From NCBI RefSeq assembly GCF_017377395.1, contig NZ_CP061800.1:3865633-3929632 (forward strand): 64,000 nucleotides of DNA, read 5' to 3'. The stretch comes from Desulfonema magnum (GTDB taxonomy: Bacteria; Desulfobacterota; Desulfobacteria; Desulfobacterales; 4be13). The position numbers and the translations under genes were made by a program. Below the pieces are notes generated by a model. That model ran no database searches. It saw only the letters and a list, made by a program, of their open reading frames with translations, and had not been told where the DNA came from. This document shows positions 28,537-37,712 of the stretch, piece by piece; position 1 is the stretch's first letter; each line of letters starts with the position of its first letter.

Positions 28537-29682
28537 ATGATGAAAATAAACAGTTTCAGTTTTAAAAACTTAAATTTGGGATTAGTAATAGAACCAATTC
28601 ATTTCTCAAATTTATCCCTGCTGGTCGGAGTTTCAGGTGTGGGGAAGACAATAATATTACAATCGTTGTCAGATTTAAAAGAAATTGCAAAAGGAAAATC
28701 TTTGGACGGAGCAGAATGGGAAATACAATTTTCAATTAAAAATAAGAACTATTTATGGCAGGGAGCATTTGAACAGAGCGGACTTGCGGATTTCTCATAT
28801 GGTGATTTTTTTGAAGATGAGGAAAAGGCTGAGGCTGTATCCCGTCCTAAAATAATTTATGAAAAGCTGTCTTTAAATGATGAACTCCTTGTTGAAAGAA
28901 AAGAAAATGAAATTAAATTGGAGGGAAAAAAAACTCCTAAGCTCTCATCTTATAAAAGCGCCTTAAATCTTTTTAATGAGGAAGAAAGAATCGCTCCGGT
29001 ATTTCAAGGTTTAAATAAAATTATTCGGAGTGATGATTACGATACCGGAGGAATTCCAATTTTTGAAAACTTTGATCGCTTTGTAAAAAAACATCCGACA
29101 TTGGAAAGCATTCGAAATGCCAATATTCCGACATATCTGAAACTTGCTTTGGTGTATAAAACTCAGTCGGACGTATTTAATATAATTAAGGAAAATTTTA
29201 TTAATATATTCTCTCAGGTTGAAAATATAAAATTAGAACCTGTGAAAGAAGGTTATTTACCTTTTTTTATTCGTAATAGCCCGCATCTTCAAATAAAAGA
29301 AAAAAATGTTTCCAAATGGATTTTTCACAATAAAATTTCTTCAGGTATGTTCAAAACATTACTTCAGATCAGCCAATTATTTCTTTGTACGGAAAGCACT
29401 GTCATATTAATTGACGAATTTGAAAACAGTTTGGGAATTAATTGCATAGATACATTAACTGAAAATTTACTGTATGATAACCGTAATATTCAGTTTATTT
29501 TAACCAGCCATCATCCCTACATTATTAATGCCATAGGCATGGAATATTGGAAGGTTGTTTTTAGGAAAGGCGGAGTAATTTCCACCAAAGATGCAAAAGA
29601 TTATAATCTTGGAAAATCAAGGCATGAATCTTTTAAACAACTCATACAATTAAATGACTACAGAAGAGGGATAAGACTCTGA
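28537..29682 (+). CDS. AAA/ABC-type ATPase (OLD/AAA_15-like)
   Basis: A 381-residue ATPase with Walker A LVGVSGVGKT (about residues 30-39), Walker B TVILIDEFENS, and the H-loop-like TSHHPYIINAIG near the end. This is the arrangement of AAA_15/OLD-type ATPases, where a large insertion separates the two halves. Its stop overlaps the ATG of a 21-residue remnant resembling a Toprim/DUF4276-type protein start (TGATG). Such ATPase plus Toprim pairs occur in anti-phage systems (OLD, Gabija, PARIS-like). AT-rich composition relative to its neighbours suggests acquisition by transfer. With the partner truncated, function is doubtful. Confidence 0.75.
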   Translation: MMKINSFSFKNLNLGLVIEPIHFSNLSLLVGVSGVGKTIILQSLSDLKEIAKGKSLDGAEWEIQFSIKNKNYLWQGAFEQSGLADFSYGDFFEDEEKAEAVSRPKIIYEKLSLNDELLVERKENEIKLEGKKTPKLSSYKSALNLFNEEERIAPVFQGLNKIIRSDDYDTGGIPIFENFDRFVKKHPTLESIRNANIPTYLKLALVYKTQSDVFNIIKENFINIFSQVENIKLEPVKEGYLPFFIRNSPHLQIKEKNVSKWIFHNKISSGMFKTLLQISQLFLCTESTVILIDEFENSLGINCIDTLTENLLYDNRNIQFILTSHHPYIINAIGMEYWKVVFRKGGVISTKDAKDYNLGKSRHESFKQLIQLNDYRRGIRL

Positions 29683-29747
29683 TGAATATATACTTTTTGG
29701 TTGAGGGGCAAAGCACTGAACCAAATATTTTTAACCTGTTGGCGTGA
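29682..29747 (+). pseudogene. Truncated Toprim-like partner gene
   Basis: A 21-residue frame, MNIYFLVEGQSTEPNIFNLL plus Ala, whose ATG overlaps the ATPase stop. The 'YFLVEG.TE' pattern with its acidic residue is the usual start of Toprim/DUF4276/RloB-type proteins paired with ATPases. It ends after 21 residues and the next gene starts 10 bp later, so the remainder has been deleted. Confidence 0.55.
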
Positions 29748-29756
29748 GGAGAAAAA

Positions 29757-30683
29757 ATGAAAAGAAAAATAGTATGCCTTGCTTTAATCATCATTCTGAG
29801 CCAGAGCAGCGGCTTGCCTGCCGAAACAGACCTGAATGTTAACGCCAAAGTCCGGGCCCCTGCTGTCGCAGGTCAGTTCTATCCGGCAGATCCGTCTGAA
29901 TTGGCAAAGATCGTGAAAAGTTATCTTGAACACGCTGTAAAGCCCTCAGGGAAAAGACCCGTGGCGATTATCTCGCCTCATGCGGGGTATGTTTACTCCG
30001 GTCAGATTGCGGCAAACGCGTTTAACGAAGCTGCCAGCCACACTTATGATCTGATCATCCTGCTGGGAACCAATCACACCACTTTTGGTTTTACCGGTGT
30101 CTCTGTTTATCCGGGAAACTATAAAACCCCGTTGGGAATCATAGAGACCGACAAAGATATTGCAAAACAACTCACTGATGCTGAAAAAGATTTTGTGTCT
30201 GACGAATCTGTTCATGCCCGTGAGCATTCCATTGAAGTTCAGGTTCCCTTTGTTCAGACCCTTTTTCCAAATGTTAAAGTTGTCGCCGCAGTTATCGGAA
30301 CACCAAATTTGGAGTTATGCACCCGGTTCGGTAATGTCTTGGCAAATGTGGTAAAAAACCGACAAGTCTTAATTGTGGCAAGCTCCGATCTTTCTCATTA
30401 TCCCAACTATGAAGACGCCAACAGAGTGGATAAAAAAACACTGGACGCCATTTTGACATTAGACCCGAAAATCGTAAGCACGACGATAAAAAAACAGGAA
30501 ACAGGCAATATTAAAAACCTGTCAACATGCGCGTGCGGTCTGGCTCCCATTATGACCGCCATGATAACGGCAAAACAACTCGGGGCAAACTCAGCAAGAC
30601 TCATCAGCTACGCCAATTCTGGTGACTCTCCCGTAGGAAGCCGCTATCGGGTGGTGGGGTATGGCGCGGTATGCTTTTTTTGA
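29757..30683 (+). CDS. amrB: Memo-like protein (AmmeMemoRadiSam system protein B)
   Basis: 308 residues. A signal peptide (MKRKIVCLALIIILSQSSGL) precedes the Memo fold, which starts VRAPAVAGQFYPADPSELAK. Memo-family signatures are present: ISPHAGYVYSGQIAANAF, LLGTNHTTFG, HAREHSIEVQVPFVQ, SSDLSHYPNYEDA and the CACG near the end. The conserved histidines suggest a metal site. The exported form lacks the AMMECR1 and radical-SAM partners in this window. GAGGAG lies just upstream. It may be cotranscribed with the following membrane gene. Biochemical role unknown. Confidence 0.85.
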   Translation: MKRKIVCLALIIILSQSSGLPAETDLNVNAKVRAPAVAGQFYPADPSELAKIVKSYLEHAVKPSGKRPVAIISPHAGYVYSGQIAANAFNEAASHTYDLIILLGTNHTTFGFTGVSVYPGNYKTPLGIIETDKDIAKQLTDAEKDFVSDESVHAREHSIEVQVPFVQTLFPNVKVVAAVIGTPNLELCTRFGNVLANVVKNRQVLIVASSDLSHYPNYEDANRVDKKTLDAILTLDPKIVSTTIKKQETGNIKNLSTCACGLAPIMTAMITAKQLGANSARLISYANSGDSPVGSRYRVVGYGAVCFF

Positions 30684-30689
30684 TGTTTG

Positions 30690-30860
30690 AAACTTGAAAC
30701 TTGAAACTTGAAACTCGGAACTCGGAACTCGGAACTTGAAACTTGAAACTGAAAAATCGAAATCGGAGGCTGAAAATTTGAGACTTGAATCTGAAAACTT
30801 GAAATTATGGCGTGTCTTGGGCATCCCAAGTTTCAAGTTTCAAGTTTCAAGTTTCTATCT
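30690..30860. repeat. Composite heptamer array (TTGAAAC / TCGGAAC / TTTCAAG)
   Basis: Four TTGAAAC units, three TCGGAAC, two TTGAAAC, a degenerate stretch, then three TTTCAAG units in inverted sense (30829-30853). It covers the translation start region of the next gene and is translated at its N-terminus. Confidence 0.85.
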
Positions 30861-33045
30861 CCTCACTATTGGTTTTATTTCTATTCTTGGTCAGGTCATC
30901 ATTCTCCGTGAACTGAATGTGGCGTTTTACGGTGTTGAGTTAATTTATATTCTGGCGATGGGGGTCTGGCTGTTCTGGACTGCCATCGGCGCTGTGATCG
31001 GACGGAGAACGTATTCACCTTCGGTAATGGTTGTCAGGTTTTTATTTGTCATTTTTGGTATTCTGTTACCGCTCGAGGTGGTGTTTATCCGTTCTGTCAG
31101 GTTGTTGTTCGGAGGGATACCAGGGGCATACCTTCCGTTCGGACAGCAGATCACGGCGATTATCCTCTCCCTTCTTCCCATTGGTGTTTTACTGGGACTG
31201 CTGTTCCAATGGGCCGCAAAACTGTATGTTGAAAAAGACCGGACGCTTGCCATGGCTTATGCGATTGAAAGCGCAGGCGGGCTGGCAGGCGGGCTGACAT
31301 CAACCCTGCTTTTATTGTTCGGTGTTCAAAATTTTACAATTGCAATGGTGTGCAGCCTGCTGGCGGTTTTATCCTCTTTTATTCGCTATCTGCCAAAGGG
31401 CCATACCCCCATTCCAATTAGCAGCTATGTGAGAACTTTGGTATTTCTGATGCTGATGCTTATTTTCTTATCTGCTTCGGCTATTGATCACTACATGACC
31501 CAATGGAATCATCCCCGTCTTGTTGATTCTTATGATTCGCCTTACAGCCGGATTACCATTGAGGGTGAGGCAGGTCAGTTCGTGGTGTTTGAAAATGGCG
31601 TGCTGGGGTTTGATACGGAAAACACCGCGGCTGAGGAATTTGTCCATTTTGCAGCAATACAGCATGAGGAACCGGCCCGGGTGCTGATCTCAGGAGGCGG
31701 TCTTGAGGGCATTGTCAGGGAAATTTTAAAACATAAGCCTCGGAAAGTGGATTATGTGGAACTGAATGCTGCCCTGTTTGATCTGGCACGGAAACATCTG
31801 CCTGAAAATTATCTGAATGTACTGAATTCAAAATCTGTCACAGTCCGTCATGCTGATCCGAGAGCATTTTTAGAAGACAGGGAGCCATATGACCTCATAT
31901 TAATGGGAATGTCCGAGCCTTCTTCGGGTCAGTCAAACCGATTTTATACCCGTGAGTATTTCAAACAATGCGCTGACAAACTAAAACCAGGCGGGATTCT
32001 GGCGTTTCGTCTGCCGTCATCGGAAAATATCTGGACCCAGTTTCTTACCTACCGGAATGCAAGTATTTATCTGGCGCTGACCTCTGTGTTTGGTGATGTT
32101 CTGGTACTTCCGGGAGTGACCAATATCGTCCTCGCGTCAAACGCTCCCTTAATCAGAAATCCGTCCGAACTGACTGAGCGATTTAATGAAAGACAGATAA
32201 ACACGAGGCTCATCACCCCTGCGTATATCAGTTATATACTCACAAATGACAGGTTTTTCCAAATCCCCCGTCAGATATCTTCTGTAAAAGCCCCCCTTAA
32301 CACGGACAGCCGGCCGGTTTGCTACCAGTATTCCGGCATGATCTGGCTGTCAAAATTTATCCCCGACATGAGAAACTGGGATATTTCATCTGTCACTGCT
32401 TCAAAAGATATCCCATATCTTTATATAGTTCCGCTGATGGGTTTATTTTTATTGGCCCGCCGCGGACCGAAGCTCAGAAGAATTACCCTTGCCGCCCTGG
32501 CTGGTTTTATGGGAATGGTTGTGGAAACCATGCTCATTCTTCATTATCAGATAAAAAGCGGGGTGCTGTTTCAGAATATCGGAATTTTGCTGATGGTGTT
32601 TATGGCCGGACTGTCTGCGGGATCACTCGCGGTGATGAGACTGACATTGAAAATGGCAGGAAATCAGGACCCGATACAACCTGATAAAAATCTGGTGTTC
32701 AGCCGCACAGTCCGGTGGGGGATAGGAAGCAGTTTGTTCACCGGTTTCGGCATCCTCAGTCTGGTTTTTATTGTTTTATTAAAATCAGGCTATCCCTCAG
32801 GTCTTTTTCTTGTATCATTTTTTCAGTTTATAGCCGGTTTTCTGGTATCCGGCATTTTTGCCTTTGCCAGTCTGTCCGGCGTACAGGACCAGAAACTTGT
32901 GGTCTCGCCCCTCTATGCCGCGGATTTGCTGGGCGGGTGTATTGGCTCATTACTTGCGAGCCTGCTCTTTATTCCGTTTTTGGGTATGGAACAGACAGCG
33001 GCAATTATGGCGGTACTGGCTTTGGCAGCTTTATCTCTTATCTGA
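30736..33045 (+). CDS. Membrane-embedded spermidine-synthase-like methyltransferase-fold protein
   Basis: About 750 residues. N-terminal membrane spans begin at FYLLTIGFISILGQVIILRE. A soluble Rossmann domain follows (about 300-480) with LISGGGLEGIVREIL, VDYVELNAALFDLARKHLPE and PYDLILMGMSEPSSGQSNRF, as in spermidine synthases. C-terminal spans extend to the end. This is the 'fused MFS/spermidine synthase' type found in deltaproteobacteria; substrate unknown. The first ~40 residues derive from heptamer repeats and contain no ATG. The coordinate given uses a TTG at 30736; the first in-frame ATG is within the second membrane span, so the true start was overwritten or is non-ATG. Confidence 0.75.
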   Translation: MKLETEKSKSEAENLRLESENLKLWRVLGIPSFKFQVSSFYLLTIGFISILGQVIILRELNVAFYGVELIYILAMGVWLFWTAIGAVIGRRTYSPSVMVVRFLFVIFGILLPLEVVFIRSVRLLFGGIPGAYLPFGQQITAIILSLLPIGVLLGLLFQWAAKLYVEKDRTLAMAYAIESAGGLAGGLTSTLLLLFGVQNFTIAMVCSLLAVLSSFIRYLPKGHTPIPISSYVRTLVFLMLMLIFLSASAIDHYMTQWNHPRLVDSYDSPYSRITIEGEAGQFVVFENGVLGFDTENTAAEEFVHFAAIQHEEPARVLISGGGLEGIVREILKHKPRKVDYVELNAALFDLARKHLPENYLNVLNSKSVTVRHADPRAFLEDREPYDLILMGMSEPSSGQSNRFYTREYFKQCADKLKPGGILAFRLPSSENIWTQFLTYRNASIYLALTSVFGDVLVLPGVTNIVLASNAPLIRNPSELTERFNERQINTRLITPAYISYILTNDRFFQIPRQISSVKAPLNTDSRPVCYQYSGMIWLSKFIPDMRNWDISSVTASKDIPYLYIVPLMGLFLLARRGPKLRRITLAALAGFMGMVVETMLILHYQIKSGVLFQNIGILLMVFMAGLSAGSLAVMRLTLKMAGNQDPIQPDKNLVFSRTVRWGIGSSLFTGFGILSLVFIVLLKSGYPSGLFLVSFFQFIAGFLVSGIFAFASLSGVQDQKLVVSPLYAADLLGGCIGSLLASLLFIPFLGMEQTAAIMAVLALAALSLI

Positions 33046-33064
33046 CTGTTCTTCATATTGAAAA

Positions 33065-33375
33065 CTGATTTTTGCAAAAAACCGCTTCGCTCTGTTTTTG
33101 CACTCCGGATTTTTGCAAAAAACCGCTTCGCTCTGTTTTTGCACTCCGGATTTTTGCAAAAAACCGCTTCGCTCTGTTTTTGCACTCCGGATTTTTGCAA
33201 AAAACCGCTTCGCTCTGTTTTTGCACTCCGGATTTTTGCAAAAAACCGCTTCGCTCTGTTTTTGCACTCCGGATTTTTGCAAAAAACCGCTTCGCTTTGT
33301 TTTTGCACTCCGGATTTTTGCAAAAAACCGCTTCGCTCTGTTTTTGCACTCCGGATTTATACAAAAAACCGCTTC
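33065..33375. repeat. Modular tandem array, period 41
   Basis: Seven to eight units of a 26-bp hairpin module (TGCAAAAAACCGCTTCGCTC...) plus one 15-bp module (TTTTTGCACTCCGGA). It differs from the array at 27565-28200 by CCGC in place of GCGC and by having a single short module. It starts 15-20 bp after the preceding gene. Confidence 0.9.
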
Positions 33376-33379
33376 GAGA

Positions 33380-33876
33380 ATGCCGGACGGGGTTTGCAAC
33401 CCCGTCCGAGACGTTCAAACCCCGTCCGGCAAAAGCACTCCTGAATGCCGGACGGCAAAAGCACTCCTTTTGTTCCAGTTGCAAAACCCTGTCCTGTAAA
33501 GCCTGGCAAAAGGAATTTTTTTCAATTCGGGAATTTTCATGAAAAAATCAGGGTTTTCCTGATTTACAATATTTTCTCATTTGGATATGATGTAAAATAT
33601 TTTAAAACAACAGGACGTTTTATTCCATAATATGGAGCAAAATTTTCAAGCCTTTGGGTCTTTGTCAAAATCATAACAATATCTGGGTCGTAATTTGTTT
33701 TTATGTCCTTATATCCGGCTCACAAATGAAGGAGGGGGAAATGAAACTCAAAATTTGTCTGCCCGGGCTTCTGACAAAATATTTTCATCTATGTCCGAAG
33801 CCCTGAGTGTCGGTCTCATAAAGTTCAACTGTACGGCTAATTTCCATTCTAACACTGATAAGAGGAGGAGATCGTT
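33380..33876. other. Gap with GCCGGACGGGGTTT palindrome fragments
   Basis: 33383-33460 contains GCCGGACGGGGTTTGCAACC-type palindromes and two copies of GCAAAAGCACTCCT. 33735-33876 contains purine-rich leader sequence with possible short frames (for example MSEALSVGLIKFNCTANFHS at 33790) that I do not consider supported. No other gene seen. Confidence 0.5.
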
Positions 33877-34503
33877 ATGAAAAAACAGCTCGTAAATTAC
33901 GAAACACTGCTTAAGGTTACAAGGGCTATTTCCCATTCCAAAGACCCGGAAGAAGTTGTGCTGATGACAGTGGAAGCCATCACAATGGCTTTGGAAGTCA
34001 AAGGATGTGCGTTGTTTCTTATCAATCGTAAAACCGATGAACTGGAGCTGGCTGCGTCATTCGGACTGAGCGATGAATACCTTAACAAAGGTCCTGTGAG
34101 TGCGCTGCGTTCCATTGCCCAGTCTTTGGAAGAAGGTCCCGTGGCTATTTATGATACTAACGATGATCCCAGACTTCAGTATCCTGAGGCAGCAAAGAAG
34201 GAGGGAATTGCCTCTATTCTGGCTGTGCCTATTGTGACTGCCGGTAATGTGGTCGGGGCCATGCGGATCTATACGACAGAACCCTGGGAATTCACGCTGG
34301 AAGATGTGAATTTTGCCCAGGCCATGGCTCAGATGGCCGGAATGGCCATAGAAATGGCAAGAAATTATAAGGGACTGAAGGACAGTATTGAGATATTGAA
34401 GACCATGAGAGATCCAAAGTTCCTGTCTGATACTAAAAAAAGGACCCCATATGAAGGTGTCCCGGTGAGTGTTTCCCGTGATGAACTCGGTAAAAAAGGT
34501 TAA
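33877..34503 (+). CDS. GAF domain protein
   Basis: A 208-residue cytoplasmic protein that is essentially one GAF domain (about residues 5-170): ETLLKVTRAISHSKDPEEVV, then EVKGCALFLINRKTDELELA, ASILAVPIVTAGNVVGAMRI and MAQMAGMAIEMARNYKG. A ~35-residue C-terminal tail follows. It has no output domain, so it may act as a ligand-binding subunit for a partner. A strong ribosome site (AAGAGGAGGAG) precedes the ATG. A hairpin terminator follows. Ligand unknown. Confidence 0.85.
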   Translation: MKKQLVNYETLLKVTRAISHSKDPEEVVLMTVEAITMALEVKGCALFLINRKTDELELAASFGLSDEYLNKGPVSALRSIAQSLEEGPVAIYDTNDDPRLQYPEAAKKEGIASILAVPIVTAGNVVGAMRIYTTEPWEFTLEDVNFAQAMAQMAGMAIEMARNYKGLKDSIEILKTMRDPKFLSDTKKRTPYEGVPVSVSRDELGKKG

Positions 34504-34546
34504 ACTGAGTATCAGCGTTGTATTAAAAATGTGAATAACTGGTTTC

Positions 34547-34598
34547 AGGGAGTTCCAGAGCGAAATTGCTTATATTTTCGCTGAAAAACTCCCTTTTT
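34547..34598 (+). terminator. Rho-independent terminator after the GAF gene
   Basis: An imperfect stem AGGGAGTTccAGAGCGAAA / ATTTTCGCTgaaaAACTCCCT followed by TTTTT, 44 bp after the stop. Confidence 0.75.
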
Positions 34599-34639
34599 GT
34601 ATTTATGACGCAGGCCGGATGATGATTGGGTGTGCTGGT

Positions 34640-34812
34640 GAAAAGTACAGGGAAAAGGGATAAGAAAGGGAAAATTTTCCGCTTCTTATCTTTTTTCCCT
34701 GTAAATTTTTGTATGGGAAATTATGAAGCCTTGTCATAACGACAAAGATGGTTTATAAGAAAAAAAAATCAGGGGATCAAAAAAGTCCTTTCTTATAAGC
34801 CATCCCTATGAC
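34640..34812. repeat. Two GATAAGAAAGGG-type stem-loops
   Basis: 34645-34703: ACAGGGAAAAGGGATAAGAA pairing with TTCTTATCTTTTTTCCCTGT. 34749-34807: GGTTTATAAGAAA pairing with TTTCTTATAAGCC. Same family as 43940-44005, 50812-50880 and 62250-62318, always next to gene ends. Confidence 0.7.
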
Positions 34813-34870
34813 TATGTTTTCAGATCATCATAAAATTATTTAACTGATTAAAAAGTATCGGAATTCAATT

Positions 34871-36085
34871 ATGGCTGACAAAAATGTTCTTGTATTAGGC
34901 GGCGGGATAGCCGGTCTGTCGGCTGCCCGTAAACTGGCAGACTTTGATATCGGTGTTCAACTGATTGAAAAGTCAGCGTTTCTAGGCGGACATGGCATTC
35001 AGTTCTCATGCAAAGCCACAGATAAATGTGTAAAATGCGGTGCCTGTGTTGTGGAAGAAACTCTGGAAAATGTGGTTCGGCATCCGAAAATCAATGTGCT
35101 GCTGAACACTCAGACACAGAAAATAACCCGGTCTGACGGACAGTTTTCCGTGACCCTTCAAAAAAACCCCGCATATATTGACCCTGAAAAATGCACAGGA
35201 TGCGGCCTGTGCTTTGAAAAATGCCCGGCACACGGGGCAATTTCGCGGGGATTTTCAAAAAGCAATCTTCCTTTTTACGCCATTAGTGAAAAAAACTGTC
35301 TGTTTATGAAAGACAAATCTTGCAGTTTATGTCAGGACACATGTCCTGAAGAAGCGATCACACTGGATCAGAAAAGAACTGACCATGTCTGCGAAACAGA
35401 TGCAATCATTGTGGCTACGGGTTTTGAAGCGTTTAATCCTGAAAGCAAACCTTACGGATACAACGTGTTTGATAATGTGATCACCAGCCTGGAGCTGGAG
35501 CGGACGCTGAGACAGGAAAGCATCGTGTCCAGACCCTCAGACAATAAGCCCCCGGAAAAGATCGCGTTTATCCAATGCGTGGGAAGCCGGGACGCCAAAC
35601 TCGGTCATCTGTGGTGTTCCAAAATATGCTGCGGCTCGTCCCTGCGTATGGCAAAGCTCATCAGGTCAAGGCAGCCTGAAACTGAGATGGCGTTCTTTTA
35701 TATGGATGTTCAGACCTTTGGCAAAGATTTTCAAGTGTTTTATGAAACTGTTCAGGATGATATCCGCATGATACGGGCGATTCCCGGAGATATTTTCAGG
35801 ACAGAAACAGATCGTCTGCGGATGGCGTTTTTGGACAACAGCACACATGAAATTCTGGAAGAGATATTTGATCTTGTGGTTCTCTCGGTGGGGATTACGC
35901 CTGGCAAAGACACAAAAGAACTGGCGGACCAGCTTCATCTGGCTGTTTCGGATTCCGGATTTCTCAGCCCTTCTGAAAATGGTATTTTCACAGCAGGCAC
36001 GGCACTGGGGCCTATGAGCATAGCCGAAACCATTTCAAATGCAGGTAACGCTGTATGGGAAACGTTGAAATATTTAAGAATTTAA
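34871..36085 (+). CDS. HdrA/QmoA-like flavin and iron-sulfur subunit
   Basis: 404 residues. An N-terminal FAD-binding motif VLVLGGGIAGLSAARKLADF is followed by KCVKCGACVVEE, ferredoxin-type clusters CTGCGLCFEKCP and CSLCQDTCP, and the HdrA signature FIQCVGSRDAKLG...CSKICCGSS. A C-terminal FAD motif ends the protein (GIFTAGTALGPMSIAETISN). Length and layout match QmoA (about 410 residues) more than full HdrA. It is cytoplasmic and transfers or bifurcates electrons. It is the first gene of a three-gene unit; the next start lies 3 bp after this stop. No apr or sat gene is adjacent, so a role in the Qmo complex proper is unproven. Confidence 0.85.
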   Translation: MADKNVLVLGGGIAGLSAARKLADFDIGVQLIEKSAFLGGHGIQFSCKATDKCVKCGACVVEETLENVVRHPKINVLLNTQTQKITRSDGQFSVTLQKNPAYIDPEKCTGCGLCFEKCPAHGAISRGFSKSNLPFYAISEKNCLFMKDKSCSLCQDTCPEEAITLDQKRTDHVCETDAIIVATGFEAFNPESKPYGYNVFDNVITSLELERTLRQESIVSRPSDNKPPEKIAFIQCVGSRDAKLGHLWCSKICCGSSLRMAKLIRSRQPETEMAFFYMDVQTFGKDFQVFYETVQDDIRMIRAIPGDIFRTETDRLRMAFLDNSTHEILEEIFDLVVLSVGITPGKDTKELADQLHLAVSDSGFLSPSENGIFTAGTALGPMSIAETISNAGNAVWETLKYLRI

Positions 36086-36087
36086 AA

Positions 36088-37698
36088 ATGAAAAAGGTGA
36101 CACCCTTGACTGAAAAAACATTGGTAATCGGAAACGGACCCCAAGCCCGCTGCATAGCAGAAGAACTGCTTGCTAAAGACGCTGACCTTATCGTCGCGTC
36201 AGAAGAGAATGCGTTTGTTTTGCCTTTTCCTGAAAAAACAGAAATACTTACAGGCGTGAAAATACGCTCCTGTGAAGGTTCTGTGGGAAATTTTAATCTC
36301 ACCCTGGACAAAGACGGCGAAAAAGTATCCAGAATCGTGGAAAACGTGATCATCGCGGAGGAAGCCGTAAGAAAACCGAATTTTTCTCTTTACGGTCTCA
36401 CGCCGTGTGCCAACGTGATTTCACTTTCCCAGCTTAAAGAATCGCTTTCAGATGATTCGCGACCGTTTTTCAAAAACAAAAAATTTGTTTTTCTCACGGG
36501 GCTGGCAAAAGAGAGTAACGCGGTTATTCTCGAAGAAATTATGCGCGCTTCCTTAAAACTGCAATCGGAGTTTCATGCGAAGACTTATATTCTCACAAAA
36601 AATCTCAAAGTCGCGGGACACGGACTTGAACTCTTATACCGAAGGACAAAAGAGGCCGGTGCGGTTTATATTAAATTTACAGAGAGTCAGCCGGAAATTC
36701 ACCAGCAAGAAGATGACGGCCCTGTTATTCTGACATTTACAGATGATATCACAGGGGAACAGTTCAGACTCACCCCGGATATCACTGTTGCTGACGAAAC
36801 CATTTCACCGCCTGAGAACACATCAGATTTGGCCGCAATATTCGGCCTGGATACAGATCCGCACGGATTTCTCCAGTCAGACAATGTTCACCGCATAAGC
36901 GTGCTGACAAACAGAAAAGGCATCATGGTCGCAGGTCCCTCGAGGGATATCCAATCTCCCGGAGAAGAGATAACAGATACCGGAAACCTTGCTCTTTCCA
37001 TTTTCAAGCCCTCAGACGAGCGGGAAACTGCCTCTGCATACAAGGCTCAGATTAACCCCCGTTTATGTTCAGGGTGCCTCACCTGTTATAGTGTCTGTCC
37101 CTATAATGCAATTTTGCCGGACACCACAGCTTCTGTGATGCCTGATGCGTGTGAGCAATGTGGCGTATGTGCCGCGGTATGTCTTTCCCGTGCAATCACG
37201 ATAAAAGGACTTACCTATATTGAAATTTCAGATCACATAGAAAAAAACACGCCTCAGAAAAAGGAGACATTTACCCCGTTTCTGTTGGCTTTCTGCTGTA
37301 AGCGTTCTGCTGCCCGGGCTCATGAACTTGCGTCATGTATGGGGCATAAATTGCCTCCCGGTTTAAAGATCATAGAGGTTCCCTGTGCAGGCGGCGTATC
37401 CCATTATCATATTTTTTTAGCTTTGCGTAATAACGCGGACGGTGTTCTGGTTCTGACCTGTCATGAAGGAAACTGCCATTCTGAACGGGGAAATCTTTAT
37501 GCACATGAACAGCTGAATATGATAGGGAGTTTCCTGGAAATCGCGGGTTTTGAAAAAGAACGGCTTCTCATAAAGCCGCTCGCGTCCAATATGAGTAAAG
37601 AATTTGCTGAGATTACAAACACTTTTGAAAAAAAGATTCTTGATCTCGGCCCGAGCAGATTTAAAATGAAGAAGCAGGACTTCTCATTTCTCACTTAA
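36088..37698 (+). CDS. HdrA/QmoB-like protein with C-terminal MvhD domain
   Basis: 536 residues. An FAD-type N-terminus (TLVIGNGPQARCIAEELLAK), a diverged HdrA middle, then two [4Fe-4S] ferredoxin motifs (CSGCLTCYSVCPYNAI and CEQCGVCAAVCLSRAI, about residues 340-390). A C-terminal MvhD-like domain has FCCKRSAARAHELA, EVPCAGGVSHYHIFLALRNN and TCHEGNCHSERGN. MvhD domains carry a [2Fe-2S] cluster and link hydrogenase or other donors to Hdr. The layout is that of QmoB, shorter. I chose the start at 36088 rather than an ATG inside the previous gene. It probably forms a soluble complex with its two neighbours. Confidence 0.82.
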   Translation: MKKVTPLTEKTLVIGNGPQARCIAEELLAKDADLIVASEENAFVLPFPEKTEILTGVKIRSCEGSVGNFNLTLDKDGEKVSRIVENVIIAEEAVRKPNFSLYGLTPCANVISLSQLKESLSDDSRPFFKNKKFVFLTGLAKESNAVILEEIMRASLKLQSEFHAKTYILTKNLKVAGHGLELLYRRTKEAGAVYIKFTESQPEIHQQEDDGPVILTFTDDITGEQFRLTPDITVADETISPPENTSDLAAIFGLDTDPHGFLQSDNVHRISVLTNRKGIMVAGPSRDIQSPGEEITDTGNLALSIFKPSDERETASAYKAQINPRLCSGCLTCYSVCPYNAILPDTTASVMPDACEQCGVCAAVCLSRAITIKGLTYIEISDHIEKNTPQKKETFTPFLLAFCCKRSAARAHELASCMGHKLPPGLKIIEVPCAGGVSHYHIFLALRNNADGVLVLTCHEGNCHSERGNLYAHEQLNMIGSFLEIAGFEKERLLIKPLASNMSKEFAEITNTFEKKILDLGPSRFKMKKQDFSFLT

Positions 37699-37712
37699 AA
37701 AAAGGTGAAATC

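Noticed and set aside
33031..33542. Several open frames on both strands over the 41-bp array
   Set aside because: Same reason: repeat-derived, no start signals, no non-repeat protein sequence.
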